64,000 bases of DNA from Pigmentibacter sp. JX0631. GTDB taxonomy: Bacteria; Bdellovibrionota_B; Oligoflexia; Silvanigrellales; Silvanigrellaceae. Below the pieces are notes generated by a model. It ran no database searches, was not told the origin of the DNA, and was given only the letters and a program-made list of their open reading frames with translations. The number at the start of each line of letters is the position of its first letter. Position 1 is the stretch's first letter. The stretch lies in contig NZ_CP123622.1 in the NCBI RefSeq assembly GCF_029873255.1, positions 1,383,501 through 1,447,500 on the forward strand, read 5' to 3'. The translations under genes were made by a program, and so were the position numbers. Below are positions 8,365 through 18,182 of this stretch, one piece after another.

Positions 8365-9975
8365 TTAAAATTTTGTGAATTTGTCTAATGCTGACTGAGT
8401 TGTCGAACGAATATTTCTTCTTGTAATGGTTCCTTGTGAAACAAAGTTCAATAAGTACCATTTACCACCAGCTTTTCCGTTTGTACCACTAGCTCCATCA
8501 CCACCAAAAGGTTGCATGTTAACAATAGCCCCTGTTGTTTTTCTATTAACATAAAAATTACCGGCTAATTGACTTAAAATTGGAATTGCTTTTTCTAAAA
8601 AGCTTTCATCTAAGCTTATTACACTTCCAGTTAAACGATAATTATGCTGTGTTATTATTGGTTCAATTTCAGAAAATTGTTTATAAGTTTTAATTGCAAT
8701 TACAGGTCCAAATATTTCTTCACTTAGTAATTCATGTTTATCAGCATAAACTTCAATTATTGTTGGATCAACATAGAAGCCTTTTTCTTTACTATAATTA
8801 CCGCCAGCTATAATTTTACAATTAGAATCTTTTTTCGCTCTCTCAATAAAAGCTGTAATTTTATTGAATTGCCTTTCATTTATGACGGGACCTACATCAC
8901 ATAATCTTTCTGTTGGGTTACATACTTTTAACGCTTTAGTTTCAACCAACAAAACATTTTTTAGCTCTGGCCAAACTTTTTCATCAATTATTGCAACACT
9001 ATTAGCCGAACATTTTTGTCCACTTCTTCCAAAAGCACCTTGTACAATAGACCGAGCAGTATCAACAACATCAATATTTTTATCTGCTACAAGAAAATCT
9101 TTCCCGCCAGTTTCAGCAATAAATCTTGGAAAATTCATGCGTGAATTTTCTGTGTTAAATAAATAATTTCCAAAAATTCTTGCGGTTGCAAAACTACCAG
9201 TAAAGTTAACTGCACTTAACTCTGGATGCGTTAAAATACTTGGTAAACAAGGTTTGCCATCACCGGTGATCATATTAATAACGCCCGGAGGAAAACCGGC
9301 TTCGTCCAAAGCGAGCATTAAAAGATATCCACTAAACACAGCATCATCAGAAGGTTTCCAAATAACAGTATTTCCAGTAAGAGCCATTACTAAAGGAAGG
9401 TGATATCCAATTGCTTGTGGAAAATTAAAAGGAGTCACTGCGCAAGTAAATCCTTTTAGCGGTCGGAGTTGAAGTTGGTTTGTTTCTCCCCAACCGTCAC
9501 CTAATTCTTCAGCTAAAAGTTCTGTATAAAAATAGTTATTAAAACGGACAAAATCCATTAATTCTGCCCATTCTACATAGGTTTCATAACTATTATATCC
9601 ACATTCAATTGTGGAGGTTGCGCATAATTCATATTTCCATTTCAATAAAACATTTTCTAAGTCTCTAAATTTTTGGATTCTCGATGCAGGCGATAATTTT
9701 GCCCAAGCTTCTTTTGCATTCAAAGCTGCATCAATTGCTAATTTTGCATGCTCCGAATCAGCTTGTTGTAAAGTTCCAAGCAGTTCCCCATTTGCAGGAT
9801 TAAAGTTTTTTAATTTATTCTGCGAATAAATTTTTTTTCCATTAATAATCATGGGAACATCAAATTGTTTTGGTACTTTATTTAATGCAATAGAATATTT
9901 TTCCCACTCAGAATCTATTTCTCTTGGATTAATTATCATTTCATTATTGGGCATTTTTAAAGAAAGTTTATACAT
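8365..9975 (-). CDS. L-glutamate gamma-semialdehyde (1-pyrroline-5-carboxylate) dehydrogenase
   Basis: The ATG at 9975 is preferred because AAGGGAG lies just upstream. An alternative upstream TTG has no comparable ribosome site. The 536-aa enzyme oxidises glutamate semialdehyde/P5C to glutamate with NAD, the last step of proline and ornithine breakdown. It shows the ALDH features FTCAVTPFNFPQAIG, GNTVIWKPSD, NFTGSFATARIFG, the catalytic Glu region FIAETGGKDF and the catalytic Cys in GQKCSAN. The length and the PRFIAETGGKDF context resemble the stand-alone ALDH4/type-1 P5CDH rather than the PutA fusion. No proline dehydrogenase domain is present in the window. A KamA-like aminomutase gene lies upstream on the same strand, consistent with an amino-acid catabolic locus. 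Confidence 0.88.
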   Translation of the reverse strand: MYKLSLKMPNNEMIINPREIDSEWEKYSIALNKVPKQFDVPMIINGKKIYSQNKLKNFNPANGELLGTLQQADSEHAKLAIDAALNAKEAWAKLSPASRIQKFRDLENVLLKWKYELCATSTIECGYNSYETYVEWAELMDFVRFNNYFYTELLAEELGDGWGETNQLQLRPLKGFTCAVTPFNFPQAIGYHLPLVMALTGNTVIWKPSDDAVFSGYLLMLALDEAGFPPGVINMITGDGKPCLPSILTHPELSAVNFTGSFATARIFGNYLFNTENSRMNFPRFIAETGGKDFLVADKNIDVVDTARSIVQGAFGRSGQKCSANSVAIIDEKVWPELKNVLLVETKALKVCNPTERLCDVGPVINERQFNKITAFIERAKKDSNCKIIAGGNYSKEKGFYVDPTIIEVYADKHELLSEEIFGPVIAIKTYKQFSEIEPIITQHNYRLTGSVISLDESFLEKAIPILSQLAGNFYVNRKTTGAIVNMQPFGGDGASGTNGKAGGKWYLLNFVSQGTITRRNIRSTTQSALDKFTKF

Positions 9976-10100
9976 ACTTTTCTCCCTTGAAAATAAAACT
10001 CCTTGTAACGCTTTCAAAAGCTTCTCATAATACAGGAATCTATTTTCTACAAGATTAAAGAAATTTGGAAAAGAAATTCAATTACTTATTAATTTTATTT

Positions 10101-11315
10101 TTAAATTCGTTGTGCATGCGGGTATGATTTTTCTTCTAAACTGATTTGTGGAACATATCCTTCTAAAGGACTCGGTTCGGCCCAAGGCTCATTATTTAAC
10201 TGTTTTAAAATGACATAATCACCATCACGAGCAATAAGATGATTTGGTGATAATGGAATTTTTCCACTCGGAGTATCTAAAACATATTGAGGATTTGCAA
10301 AACCAGTTGTGCTCCCTCGCAATTGCCGCATGATATCTAACCCTTTTTCAATAGGTATCCTTAAATGCTCAGTTCCACCAACTATTTGTGGATGATAAAT
10401 ATAATATGGACGTACGCGCATATTTACCAAACCATTTACTAACTCTCGCATTTTAGTAACATCGTCATTAATGTTTTTTAAAAATACAGATTGATTTCCA
10501 ACAGGTATTCCATTTTTTAGTAAAGTATCAATAGCTGAAGCAGCTTCTGGTGTTAATTCTTGCGCACTATTAAAATGAGTATTTATCCAGATAGGATGAT
10601 ATTTTGCCAGCATTTCAGCGAATTCAGTTGTTATTCTGTAAGGTAACGAAACTGGTGTTCTAGTGCCAAATCGAATAATTTCAACATGTGGTATTTCTCT
10701 AAGTTTTTTCAATAAATTTTCTATTGTTCCATCATGTGCTATAAATGGATCTCCGCCGGTTATTAGGACATCCCGGATATTTTTATTACTAGAAATATAC
10801 TCCAAGCCTTTTTCAATTATTTTTGGATTAAAATGCAAACCTTCTTCACCATCTCTCCGTTTGCGAAAACAATAACGACAATAGACAGGGCAAAGCTGCG
10901 CAACACACCAAGCAATTCTGTCTTTGTAAACATGAACCACTTCTTTAACTGGTGAATTAGTAACTTCATTTAGTGGGTCTAATACTCCATAATTGTCTTT
11001 TAATTCTTCTAATTTAGGAACTAATTGTAACCGAACCGGGTCATTTTCATTAATAAAATCTATTAATGCAATAGAATATGGACTGATTCCTGCATGAAAT
11101 ACATTTTTTAACTCTAAAAAAGCTTTTTTTTCATCTGCAGAAAAATGAATAATTCCAGGAAAATCTTCGCCAGATTGAATTTGATATTTCATTTGCCAAC
11201 GCCAATTAGAAAACGTTTCTTCTGGTACACCAAATAATTGAGCGCCCGTTTGTGTTACTAATTTTTTGTTAAATGCAGTTCTGATATGCAACTGATTTGG
11301 ATAAACAAACGACAT
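10101..11315 (-). CDS. kamA: KamA-family radical SAM 2,3-aminomutase (lysine 2,3-aminomutase-like)
   Basis: The 404-aa protein has the radical SAM cluster motif C142-x3-C146-x2-C149 (CPVYCRYC), the GGDP motif (187-190) and the PLP lysine region LDTPSGKIPLSPNHL (Lys352). The length and C-terminal domain match lysine 2,3-aminomutase rather than the shorter EpmB. In clostridial lysine 2,3-aminomutase two Asp residues bind the substrate side-chain amine. Here the first is replaced by Gln310 (YHPQIVGG) and the second is kept as Asp347, and the Gly-rich loop before the PLP lysine is two residues shorter. The substrate could therefore be something other than lysine. The start is an ATG with AAGAAAG upstream. 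It is divergent from lolC. Confidence 0.85.
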   Translation of the reverse strand: MSFVYPNQLHIRTAFNKKLVTQTGAQLFGVPEETFSNWRWQMKYQIQSGEDFPGIIHFSADEKKAFLELKNVFHAGISPYSIALIDFINENDPVRLQLVPKLEELKDNYGVLDPLNEVTNSPVKEVVHVYKDRIAWCVAQLCPVYCRYCFRKRRDGEEGLHFNPKIIEKGLEYISSNKNIRDVLITGGDPFIAHDGTIENLLKKLREIPHVEIIRFGTRTPVSLPYRITTEFAEMLAKYHPIWINTHFNSAQELTPEAASAIDTLLKNGIPVGNQSVFLKNINDDVTKMRELVNGLVNMRVRPYYIYHPQIVGGTEHLRIPIEKGLDIMRQLRGSTTGFANPQYVLDTPSGKIPLSPNHLIARDGDYVILKQLNNEPWAEPSPLEGYVPQISLEEKSYPHAQRI

Positions 11316-11418
11316 ACTGATTCTTTCTTTATTTCTATTTACAATTAGTTACAAATTTAATAATATCGTTAGATAATAAACAGGAATTAAAATATTTTCT
11401 ATTTTTATCCCCACCTTC

Positions 11419-11448
11419 TTGTACACAATTACTTATCCTTGTAAACAA
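11419..11448. promoter_or_regulatory. Two TTGTNNACAA palindromes spaced exactly 20 bp
   Basis: In the kamA/lolC divergent region, TTGTACACAA (11419-11428) and TTGTAAACAA (11439-11448) repeat the same interrupted palindrome with a start-to-start distance of 20 bp, about two helical turns. The second is followed by ACAATTATTGT, another dyad overlapping it. Such spacing suits a pair of dimeric repressor sites on one face of the DNA. Which gene they would control is unknown. Confidence 0.4.
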
Positions 11449-11519
11449 TTATTGTGACTTTTTTAGTTAAGTGAAACTCTCTCAGAGCCATAACTCAAGA
11501 TTTGTATTAGGACTAATAA

Positions 11520-12809
11520 ATGCAAACAAAAGCTAAAGCAATTCGATTTCTTTTATACCGCTACCTCTTTTCCTCTTGGGCTAGCAGAACGCGAAAAAAC
11601 GCTTCTTCAATAGGCGTTTTATTGCCAGTAACCGGTGTTGCAATTGGAGTTTTTGCTTTTACAGTAGTTTTAAGTGTGATGGGAGGATTTGTCAAAGACA
11701 TAAAAAATAATCTTTTCAATTTAAATGCACATATAGAAATTATAGCTAAAAATAAAAATGATCTTATTCCTATTGATCCACTTCTTCTTTCTAAAATTGA
11801 ATCTTTCTCTTCAGATATTCTTTCTACTGCTCCTTATCAAAGTGGAGATGTAATTTTACAGGCAGGTAATAAAGGGCAAATGGCTAGATTAGAAGGTATT
11901 TCACCTGAAAAAGCTCCACTTACCTTAGGAATTGAGAAGTATCTTTCAAAAAATAGTAGCTTAGACATCCTAAATAAAAAGCTTAAAGCGCAAAATATCT
12001 ACAAATCAGCCGATTTTCCTACTATCATATTAAGCTATGACTTGATGAATCAATTAGGCCTGAATGTAGGCGACAGTTTAACCCTTGTTTCAACACAACC
12101 CGATGAGGGACCGGGCGGCCTTTCTCCAATTCAATTTCCTGTAGTTATTGCTGCAAATGTAAATTTGAAAAACTTAGCATTAAATCAAAAAGTAATTTTT
12201 TCATCTATTGATGTAGCAAATATTTTTTTCCAAACTCATAATACTTGGAAAGGAATTCAAATAAAAATAAAAAACCCCTTAGATGCTGATGATTTTTCAA
12301 TAAATCTAAATAAAAAATTAAACCCTTTAGGACTACAAGCCATTCCATGGACTGAATCAAATAGTGCTTTTTTAAAGGTTCTAACCTTAGAAAAGTGGGG
12401 AATGAGTTTTGTAATGAGTATGATAATTTTAGTGGGTTGCTTTAGTATTTCTATTTCATTATTACTTTCAGTGCGAAGAAAATCCAGTGAATTTGCAATT
12501 CTTAGAAGTATGGGTTTTGAGCAATTAGATCTAAGCCGGCTTTTATTGTGGCAGGGATTTATTATTGGTCTTGCTGGTGTTGTAATAGGACTCATTTTAG
12601 GTGGATTATGCTTGTATTTTATTCATAATTATCAAATACCTTTTATAACTCATTCTTATTCATCTAAGCCGTTACCTATCTTAGTAAATTATTTTGATCT
12701 CATTATTATCTCTCTGGGAAGTGTTTTTTTAGCAATGTTAGCCGCTGTTTGGCCTGCAATTGAAGTAAAAAATTTGGATATTATTGAAATATTATCAGTT
12801 AGAAATTAA
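11520..12809 (+). CDS. lolC: Lipoprotein-releasing ABC transporter permease LolC/LolE
   Basis: The 429-aa inner-membrane protein has one N-terminal membrane helix (about 30-55, LPVTGVAIGVFAFTVVLSVM), a periplasmic domain of about 220 residues, and three C-terminal helices. The FtsX-like signature VRRKSSEFAILRSMGF precedes the second of these. This is the layout of LolC and LolE, which extract lipoproteins from the inner membrane and pass them to LolA. Only one such permease gene is next to lolD here, so it probably forms a homodimer in a LolF-type arrangement, unless a second copy lies elsewhere. It is the first gene of the envelope run and is followed after 12 bases by lolD. Confidence 0.88.
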   Translation: MQTKAKAIRFLLYRYLFSSWASRTRKNASSIGVLLPVTGVAIGVFAFTVVLSVMGGFVKDIKNNLFNLNAHIEIIAKNKNDLIPIDPLLLSKIESFSSDILSTAPYQSGDVILQAGNKGQMARLEGISPEKAPLTLGIEKYLSKNSSLDILNKKLKAQNIYKSADFPTIILSYDLMNQLGLNVGDSLTLVSTQPDEGPGGLSPIQFPVVIAANVNLKNLALNQKVIFSSIDVANIFFQTHNTWKGIQIKIKNPLDADDFSINLNKKLNPLGLQAIPWTESNSAFLKVLTLEKWGMSFVMSMIILVGCFSISISLLLSVRRKSSEFAILRSMGFEQLDLSRLLLWQGFIIGLAGVVIGLILGGLCLYFIHNYQIPFITHSYSSKPLPILVNYFDLIIISLGSVFLAMLAAVWPAIEVKNLDIIEILSVRN

Positions 12810-12821
12810 ATTGGAGAAAAT

Positions 12822-13511
12822 GTGCTAGCAGTAGAAGTAAAACAATTAAAAAAAGTATATCAATTTGGTGAACAAGAAATAAATGCATTAAATGGAATTA
12901 ATTTTGCAGTAAAAAAAGGGGAAATTGTTGCTGTAACCGGAGAAAGCGGTTCTGGTAAAAGCACTCTTTTGCATATATTAGGAACTCTAGATTCACCTTC
13001 TAGCGGTGAAATTTTCGTAGACTACAAAAATCCTTTTAGCAAAAATGATAAGCTTGTTAGTTCGTTTAGAAATTTACACATAGGATTTATTTTTCAACAT
13101 AATAATCTATTGCCTGAGTTTAATGCCCTAGAAAATGTTATGATGCCAGGCCTTATTGCTGGGAAGAAAAATAAAATAGTAAAAGAAAAAGCTGAAAATT
13201 TATTAGAAACAGTTGGTTTAACAAAAAGGTTAAAACATTATCCAGGCCAACTTAGTGGTGGAGAACAACAAAGAGTTGCCATAGCTAGAGCTTTAATAAA
13301 TGATCCTGTACTTGTTTTAGCTGACGAACCCTCAGGGAATCTAGATTCAAAAAATGCCTATTTAATTCATGATTTATTCAAAGAAATCAATAAAAAATAT
13401 CAATCAACAATCTTAGTAGTGACCCACAATAATGAATTTGCTGATTCATTACCAAGAAGAATCAGGCTTAGAGACGGGATTGTCCTTTCAGATGATAAAA
13501 GTCAAATCTAA
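12822..13511 (+). CDS. lolD: Lipoprotein-releasing ABC transporter ATP-binding subunit LolD
   Basis: The 229-aa ATPase starts with GTG behind a GGAG site. The overlapping ATG two bases earlier runs into TAG after two codons. It has Walker [10 protein letters not shown] (40-48), the Q-loop [18 protein letters not shown] typical of LolD/MacB-type ATPases, the signature [15 protein letters not shown] and Walker [12 protein letters not shown]. It powers lipoprotein release by the adjacent LolC/E permease. The next gene is bamA, 98 bases away. Lipoprotein sorting and outer membrane protein assembly are thus encoded side by side. Confidence 0.93.
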   Translation: MLAVEVKQLKKVYQFGEQEINALNGINFAVKKGEIVAVTGESGSGKSTLLHILGTLDSPSSGEIFVDYKNPFSKNDKLVSSFRNLHIGFIFQHNNLLPEFNALENVMMPGLIAGKKNKIVKEKAENLLETVGLTKRLKHYPGQLSGGEQQRVAIARALINDPVLVLADEPSGNLDSKNAYLIHDLFKEINKKYQSTILVVTHNNEFADSLPRRIRLRDGIVLSDDKSQI

Positions 13512-13609
13512 AATTTATTACAAATCGTCCCATGGGAACAGATATTTGCCAAAATCCCTCAAATGGTGAATAGTGCAAATTTGTTGATAACTTTTTCAGC
13601 TATGCTTAT

Positions 13610-16036
13610 GTGAGTAATTCCAAAATGCCAGGTTTCAAAATACACTTTTCAAAGAATAAAGCAGTTTACAGCTTATTTAGCGTGGCTAGTCTTCTTGCCA
13701 TGAATTCTCATGCACAACCATCAGCTCCCTTTTCAGCGCAATGGAGTCAAACGGTTACTAAAATAGTCATTCAAGGAAATAAAACAGTAACAAATGAAGC
13801 AATATTAAATTTAATGACTATAAAAGTAGGAACAAAATTATCACCAACAATTGTTTCTACTGATATAAAAAATATTTTTGGCAGTAGCTATTTCCAAGAT
13901 GTAAAATTTGATAAAGGAACAAACAACGAATTAATAGTATCTGTCGTTGAAAAGCCTACTGTAAATGATATTATTTATGAAGGTTTTGATGTAGTTTCTG
14001 CTTCCTCATTAAAAGAAAAAATTCTTACAAAAAAATATACTATTGTTGATGAAAAAAAATTATCTCAAGATCTGCGCAGTATTGAACAAGCTTATACCGA
14101 AAAAGGTTACTATTTATCTAAACCCACTTACAGTCTTGAACTTACAGAACAAGGATCTGTAAACGTTGTTTTTCAAGTAAAAGAAAATAGACCTATTCAA
14201 GTCAGAAAAGTTGATATCTTAGGTAATGAATACTTTAATGATTCTGAACTCCAAGGTTTTATGGCAACAAGACCATACTCTTGGCTATCAATAATAACTG
14301 GCGCTGGACTTTATAAAGATGAATTTATTGCTGCTGATCAACAAAACTTAACATATTATTATAGAGATAATGGTTATGCAGAAGCAACGGTTGCTTCTCC
14401 AATATCAAAATTAGACAGAAATAAAAAAGATATAGCTGTTTCTTTTTTTATAGAAGAAGGTGAACGTTTTAATATAGGTAAAATCTCTATTACAGGAGAT
14501 TTAATTTTAACCGAAGAAGAAATCAAAGAACAATTATCTTTAAAAGAAGGTAAAATATACCGGATATCAAAGTTTAATTATGACATGAAAAATCTTAAAG
14601 TAATTTATGGTGACAAAGGCTACGCATTTGCCTACGTTTATCCTACTTTTAATATTGATCGTGTAAAAAGAATTTATGACATTACATACAATATTACAAA
14701 GGGCGAAAAAGCTTATTTCAGAAAATTTAATGTTGAAGGAAATGTAAAGACACGAGATAACGTCATTAGAAGAGCCTTGAAGGTAACAGAAGGTGAGTTA
14801 TTTGGCTCGACAAAATTAGAAAAAAGTAAACAAAATATAGAACGACTTGGTTTTTTTGAAACCGTTCAAATAGTCCAAGAGCCTGATGAACAAAATCACG
14901 CAATGGATTTGAAAATAATAATTAAAGAAAAACCTACTGGTAAAATTTCTGCTTCTCTTGGCGCTTCCCCTGATATGTCAGGTTCTGGAATCTCTTTTTT
15001 CGGCCAGCTACAATATCAAGAGCCAAACCTTCTTGGAAAAGCGTATAATATTGGGGTTAATGGACAAATTAGTCCCAACCAACAAGATAACAGCCAATTT
15101 AATTACGCCATCGGTTTGAACTTCGGAAATCCTAGTATTTATGACAGTCCTTGGAGTTACAGTATAGGCGGAAATTACTCCCATAATGTTTCTTCGTTAA
15201 CTTCAAGTTCAGCAATTAATAAAATCTATATAACCCAAAATGTTGTATCTGGAACTTTAACTGTTGGGCGAGAAGTAATTGAAAATTTACGATTTAACCT
15301 TGGTTATTCTTTAGCTAACACCACCACAGATCCTACTTCTCCTCTAACAGGAAAGTTCAACGCATCAGGCTCAACTGAAAAAATAATTCAAAACCTGACT
15401 TATGACGCAACTGATAACTACCTTAACCCCACATCAGGAATTTTTCTTTCTGGAACGAATGCTATTGCATTCAAAGGGTACTTTGGTCAGTATTCTTTTG
15501 GCTCAAGTTCAGCCCTATTTTCAGGCTATATTCCTGTAAATTTCTCGGATAATTTCAAAACAAATTTTAGACTAGCTTTTCAACCACGTTTTGTTTATCA
15601 AATTTACGAGGACGAGCCAGTTCCATTATGGGAAAGATTAAAACTGGGTAACGCATATTATATGAAAGGGTACTCAAATGCAGGAGAAACTTTATCTCCT
15701 ACAGAATCAGTAACTCTTTCAAATTTAACAGGACAAACAGTCAATTTAGACTCTGGTGGTAACAGAAGCTTTTACTCAACAGTCGAATACTTTGTACCAG
15801 TTATACCGCAAGCAGGGTTACGATTTGTCGCTTTTGCAGAAGCGGGCACAGTATTAGATGATTACGATAGTTTCTCTTCTGATAATATAAAGTATGATGT
15901 GGGATTTGGTTTTCGCTGGACAACACCTATCGCTCCTTTCAGATTTGAATGGGCATTTCCAGTAGAAAAAAATGGAAAATTAGGTCAAGCACACTTTATT
16001 TTCTCAATTGGGTCTGACAGCTTTAATAATATGTAA
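13610..16036 (+). CDS. bamA: Outer membrane protein assembly factor BamA (Omp85)
   Basis: The 808-aa protein has a signal peptide (cleavage near SHA-QPS), five POTRA domains (about 45-435, for example FIAADQQNLTYYYRDNGYAEATV split over POTRA3), and a C-terminal Omp85 barrel. It folds and inserts beta-barrel proteins into the outer membrane. The start shown is GTG. The ATG five codons later (13625) is equally possible, and neither has a strong ribosome site. The loop-6 motif, usually VRGF/Y, reads MKGY here (Lys686-Gly687-Tyr688), so the normally conserved Arg is a Lys. The last strand AHFIFSIGSDSF is followed by an extra NNM. Skp follows after 35 bases. Confidence 0.93.
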   Translation: MSNSKMPGFKIHFSKNKAVYSLFSVASLLAMNSHAQPSAPFSAQWSQTVTKIVIQGNKTVTNEAILNLMTIKVGTKLSPTIVSTDIKNIFGSSYFQDVKFDKGTNNELIVSVVEKPTVNDIIYEGFDVVSASSLKEKILTKKYTIVDEKKLSQDLRSIEQAYTEKGYYLSKPTYSLELTEQGSVNVVFQVKENRPIQVRKVDILGNEYFNDSELQGFMATRPYSWLSIITGAGLYKDEFIAADQQNLTYYYRDNGYAEATVASPISKLDRNKKDIAVSFFIEEGERFNIGKISITGDLILTEEEIKEQLSLKEGKIYRISKFNYDMKNLKVIYGDKGYAFAYVYPTFNIDRVKRIYDITYNITKGEKAYFRKFNVEGNVKTRDNVIRRALKVTEGELFGSTKLEKSKQNIERLGFFETVQIVQEPDEQNHAMDLKIIIKEKPTGKISASLGASPDMSGSGISFFGQLQYQEPNLLGKAYNIGVNGQISPNQQDNSQFNYAIGLNFGNPSIYDSPWSYSIGGNYSHNVSSLTSSSAINKIYITQNVVSGTLTVGREVIENLRFNLGYSLANTTTDPTSPLTGKFNASGSTEKIIQNLTYDATDNYLNPTSGIFLSGTNAIAFKGYFGQYSFGSSSALFSGYIPVNFSDNFKTNFRLAFQPRFVYQIYEDEPVPLWERLKLGNAYYMKGYSNAGETLSPTESVTLSNLTGQTVNLDSGGNRSFYSTVEYFVPVIPQAGLRFVAFAEAGTVLDDYDSFSSDNIKYDVGFGFRWTTPIAPFRFEWAFPVEKNGKLGQAHFIFSIGSDSFNNM

Positions 16037-16071
16037 TAATATGTTTCAAGAAAAAATGGAGGATTTTAAAA

Positions 16072-16677
16072 ATGGTCATAAATTTTAAAAATATATTAGC
16101 TTTAGTAACTACGACTCTTTTAATGCAAAGTCTTTCTTCTCAGGCTTCGATGGCCAATGAATCCAAGACTACTTCAGCTTCTTCGGTTGGTAAATTAAAA
16201 ATTTGTGTCGTCAATGTTCAAGCCGCAATATTAAAAACGAATGAAGGCGAAGCTGCTAGACAAAAAATCCAAGTTGATATCGACAAAGATCGTGAAGCTT
16301 TAAGAGTTAAACAAAACGAATTAAAGGGGCTTGAAGAAAAGTATAAAGCTCAAGAAGCCGTACTTGGCGCTGAAGATAAAGATAAACTTCAAAAACAATT
16401 CCAAGGAAAACTTCAAGAATTGCAAAAAGCGCAAATGAATTTTGAACAAAATGCAAGACAAAAAGAAATTGCAGCAACTCAAGAAATCTATCAAAAATTA
16501 ATCAATATAGTAAGAGAAACTCGAAAAGCTGAAAACTGTACAGTTGCTTTCGACAGTGGTGCCGGAGTCCTATTAGATGCTGATGAAGTAAAAGACATCA
16601 CTCAAAAAACTATAGAAAAATACAATGCAATGCACAAACCTAAAGATCTTAAAGATAAAAAAGAGGCTAAAAAATGA
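16072..16677 (+). CDS. skp: Periplasmic chaperone Skp/OmpH family
   Basis: The 201-aa protein starts at an ATG behind GGAGGA. It has a signal peptide (about 1-28, cleavage near SQA-SMA), a short beta-strand [18 protein letters not shown] typical of OmpH, and a long charged helical hairpin (about 65-150) that forms the tentacles of the Skp jellyfish trimer. Skp carries unfolded outer membrane proteins to BamA, encoded directly upstream. The gene order bamA-skp-lpxD-fabZ-lpxA-lpxB is the classic proteobacterial one. The C-terminus is very Lys-rich. The stop overlaps the lpxD start in ATGA. Confidence 0.9.
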   Translation: MVINFKNILALVTTTLLMQSLSSQASMANESKTTSASSVGKLKICVVNVQAAILKTNEGEAARQKIQVDIDKDREALRVKQNELKGLEEKYKAQEAVLGAEDKDKLQKQFQGKLQELQKAQMNFEQNARQKEIAATQEIYQKLINIVRETRKAENCTVAFDSGAGVLLDADEVKDITQKTIEKYNAMHKPKDLKDKKEAKK

Positions 16678-17678
16678 GTTTTCTTTCTATTGAAGAAATT
16701 ATAGAAAAAACAAATTGTGAAGTAAATCCTTTCCAAAAAGAACAAAAATTTGTTGGAGTAGCACCTCTAAATTTAGCAACTCCTGATCACATTTCTTTTT
16801 TGATCAACGAAAAATATTTTGATGATGCTTTAACGACTAAAGCAGGAGCAATTATTTGCTCTAAAAAAGACGCTGAAAATTTATTAAATAAAACAAAAAG
16901 CGTTTTAATTGTTAGCAGCAATCCTCATGCTACTCTAGCAAAAGTATCTCAACATTTCTTTAAACCAAACCATCCATTTGCGGGAAAATCAAATCAAGCT
17001 TGTATTGATGAAACAGCTGAAATTCACCCAACTGCAACAATATTCCCCTTTGCATTTGTAGGTCCAAATGCCCAAATTGGAGAAAATACCGTTATTTATT
17101 CGGGTTGTTTTGTTGGAGCTGCAAGCACTATTGGAAAAGATTGTATTCTCTATCCAAATTCTGTTGTAAGAGAAGGTTGCCACTTAGGAGATAGATGTAT
17201 TTTAAATCCTGGGGCAGTTATTGGAGGAGATGGCTTTGGCTTTGCTCCTACTGAAAAAGAAAATATTAAAATCCCACAAATTGGTGGAGTCCAACTTGCA
17301 GAAGATGTCGAAATTGGAGCCAATGCAACCATTGATCGTGGTGCAATGGCTGACACAAAAATAGGCCGCCAAACAAAGATTGATAATTTAGTGATGATTG
17401 CTCATAACGTGATAGTTGGAGAATTTTGTTTTATAGCAGCGCAAACTGGTATAGCGGGTTCAACTATAGTTGGAAATAGAGTTGTTATGGCTGGTCAAGT
17501 AGGCGTGGCTGGTCATTTAAAAATTGGAGATAAATCAACTTTAACGGCGCAAGCAGGAATTTCTAAAAATGTCCCAAATGGAGAAATTTGGGGAGGTTCA
17601 CCTGCAAGAACTTATAAAGAACACGCAACAACCATAGCATTTGTGAATAGACTTGTTAAACAAGCAAGCAAGAAATAA
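16674..17678 (+). CDS. lpxD: UDP-3-O-acylglucosamine N-acyltransferase LpxD
   Basis: The 334-aa protein overlaps the end of skp by four bases. It has an N-terminal uridine-binding domain (about 1-100), left-handed parallel beta-helix hexapeptide repeats (about 105-290, for example [14 protein letters not shown]), the catalytic His in IAHNVIVGE and a C-terminal helix. It adds the second 3-hydroxyacyl chain to the glucosamine amine, the third step of lipid A synthesis. The hexapeptide repeats and GGSPART ending match the family well, and the length is normal. Confidence 0.95.
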   Translation: MSFLSIEEIIEKTNCEVNPFQKEQKFVGVAPLNLATPDHISFLINEKYFDDALTTKAGAIICSKKDAENLLNKTKSVLIVSSNPHATLAKVSQHFFKPNHPFAGKSNQACIDETAEIHPTATIFPFAFVGPNAQIGENTVIYSGCFVGAASTIGKDCILYPNSVVREGCHLGDRCILNPGAVIGGDGFGFAPTEKENIKIPQIGGVQLAEDVEIGANATIDRGAMADTKIGRQTKIDNLVMIAHNVIVGEFCFIAAQTGIAGSTIVGNRVVMAGQVGVAGHLKIGDKSTLTAQAGISKNVPNGEIWGGSPARTYKEHATTIAFVNRLVKQASKK

Positions 17679-17703
17679 GTAGAGAATAGGAGAATTAAAA
17701 ATA

Positions 17704-18171
17704 ATGGATAATATATTTGATAAAATTGCTATGAGTATGGATGACATTAAAAAAGTAATTCCACACAGAGATCCATTACTGTTAATTGATTGCGTGCATG
17801 AAATAAATTTAGGAAAAAACATCATCACAAGTAAATTGCTAACTAAAGATGATCCTGTATTTAGAGGCCACTTTCCCGAGAATCCTATTTATCCTGGAGT
17901 GTATTATTTAGAGGCATTGGCTCAGTCAGGAGCGGTTCTTGGGCTTATCACTCGCAAAGAAATGGGAATTGTGGAAAGTAACATTGGATTTCTTTCATCG
18001 ATTGATGATGTCCGATTTCGTAAGCCAGGAACTCCAGGCAATCGCATAAAATATGAAGTTGCTGTCGATAAAATGCGCGGCCCTTTTTTATGGCTTAAAG
18101 GAAAAGCATATATTAATGATGAAGTTGCTGTTGAATGCTCTTTATCTATGGCAATAGCCCCACAAAAATAG
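17704..18171 (+). CDS. fabZ: 3-hydroxyacyl-ACP dehydratase FabZ
   Basis: The 155-aa protein starts at an ATG behind AGGAGA. It has the hotdog-fold motifs IPHRDPLLLIDCV (catalytic His) and FRGHFPENPIYPGVYYLEALAQ (catalytic Glu). It dehydrates 3-hydroxyacyl-ACP in fatty acid synthesis. It competes with LpxA and LpxD for 3-hydroxyacyl-ACP, which fits its place between their genes. The central motif reads PGVYYLEA instead of the common PGVLIIEA, a conservative difference. Confidence 0.95.
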   Translation: MDNIFDKIAMSMDDIKKVIPHRDPLLLIDCVHEINLGKNIITSKLLTKDDPVFRGHFPENPIYPGVYYLEALAQSGAVLGLITRKEMGIVESNIGFLSSIDDVRFRKPGTPGNRIKYEVAVDKMRGPFLWLKGKAYINDEVAVECSLSMAIAPQK

Positions 18172-18182
18172 GACTTAATAAA

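Noticed and set aside
12820..12828. ATG at 12820 as the lolD start
   Set aside because: It reads ATG-TGC-TAG and stops at once. The GTG at 12822 opens the real frame.
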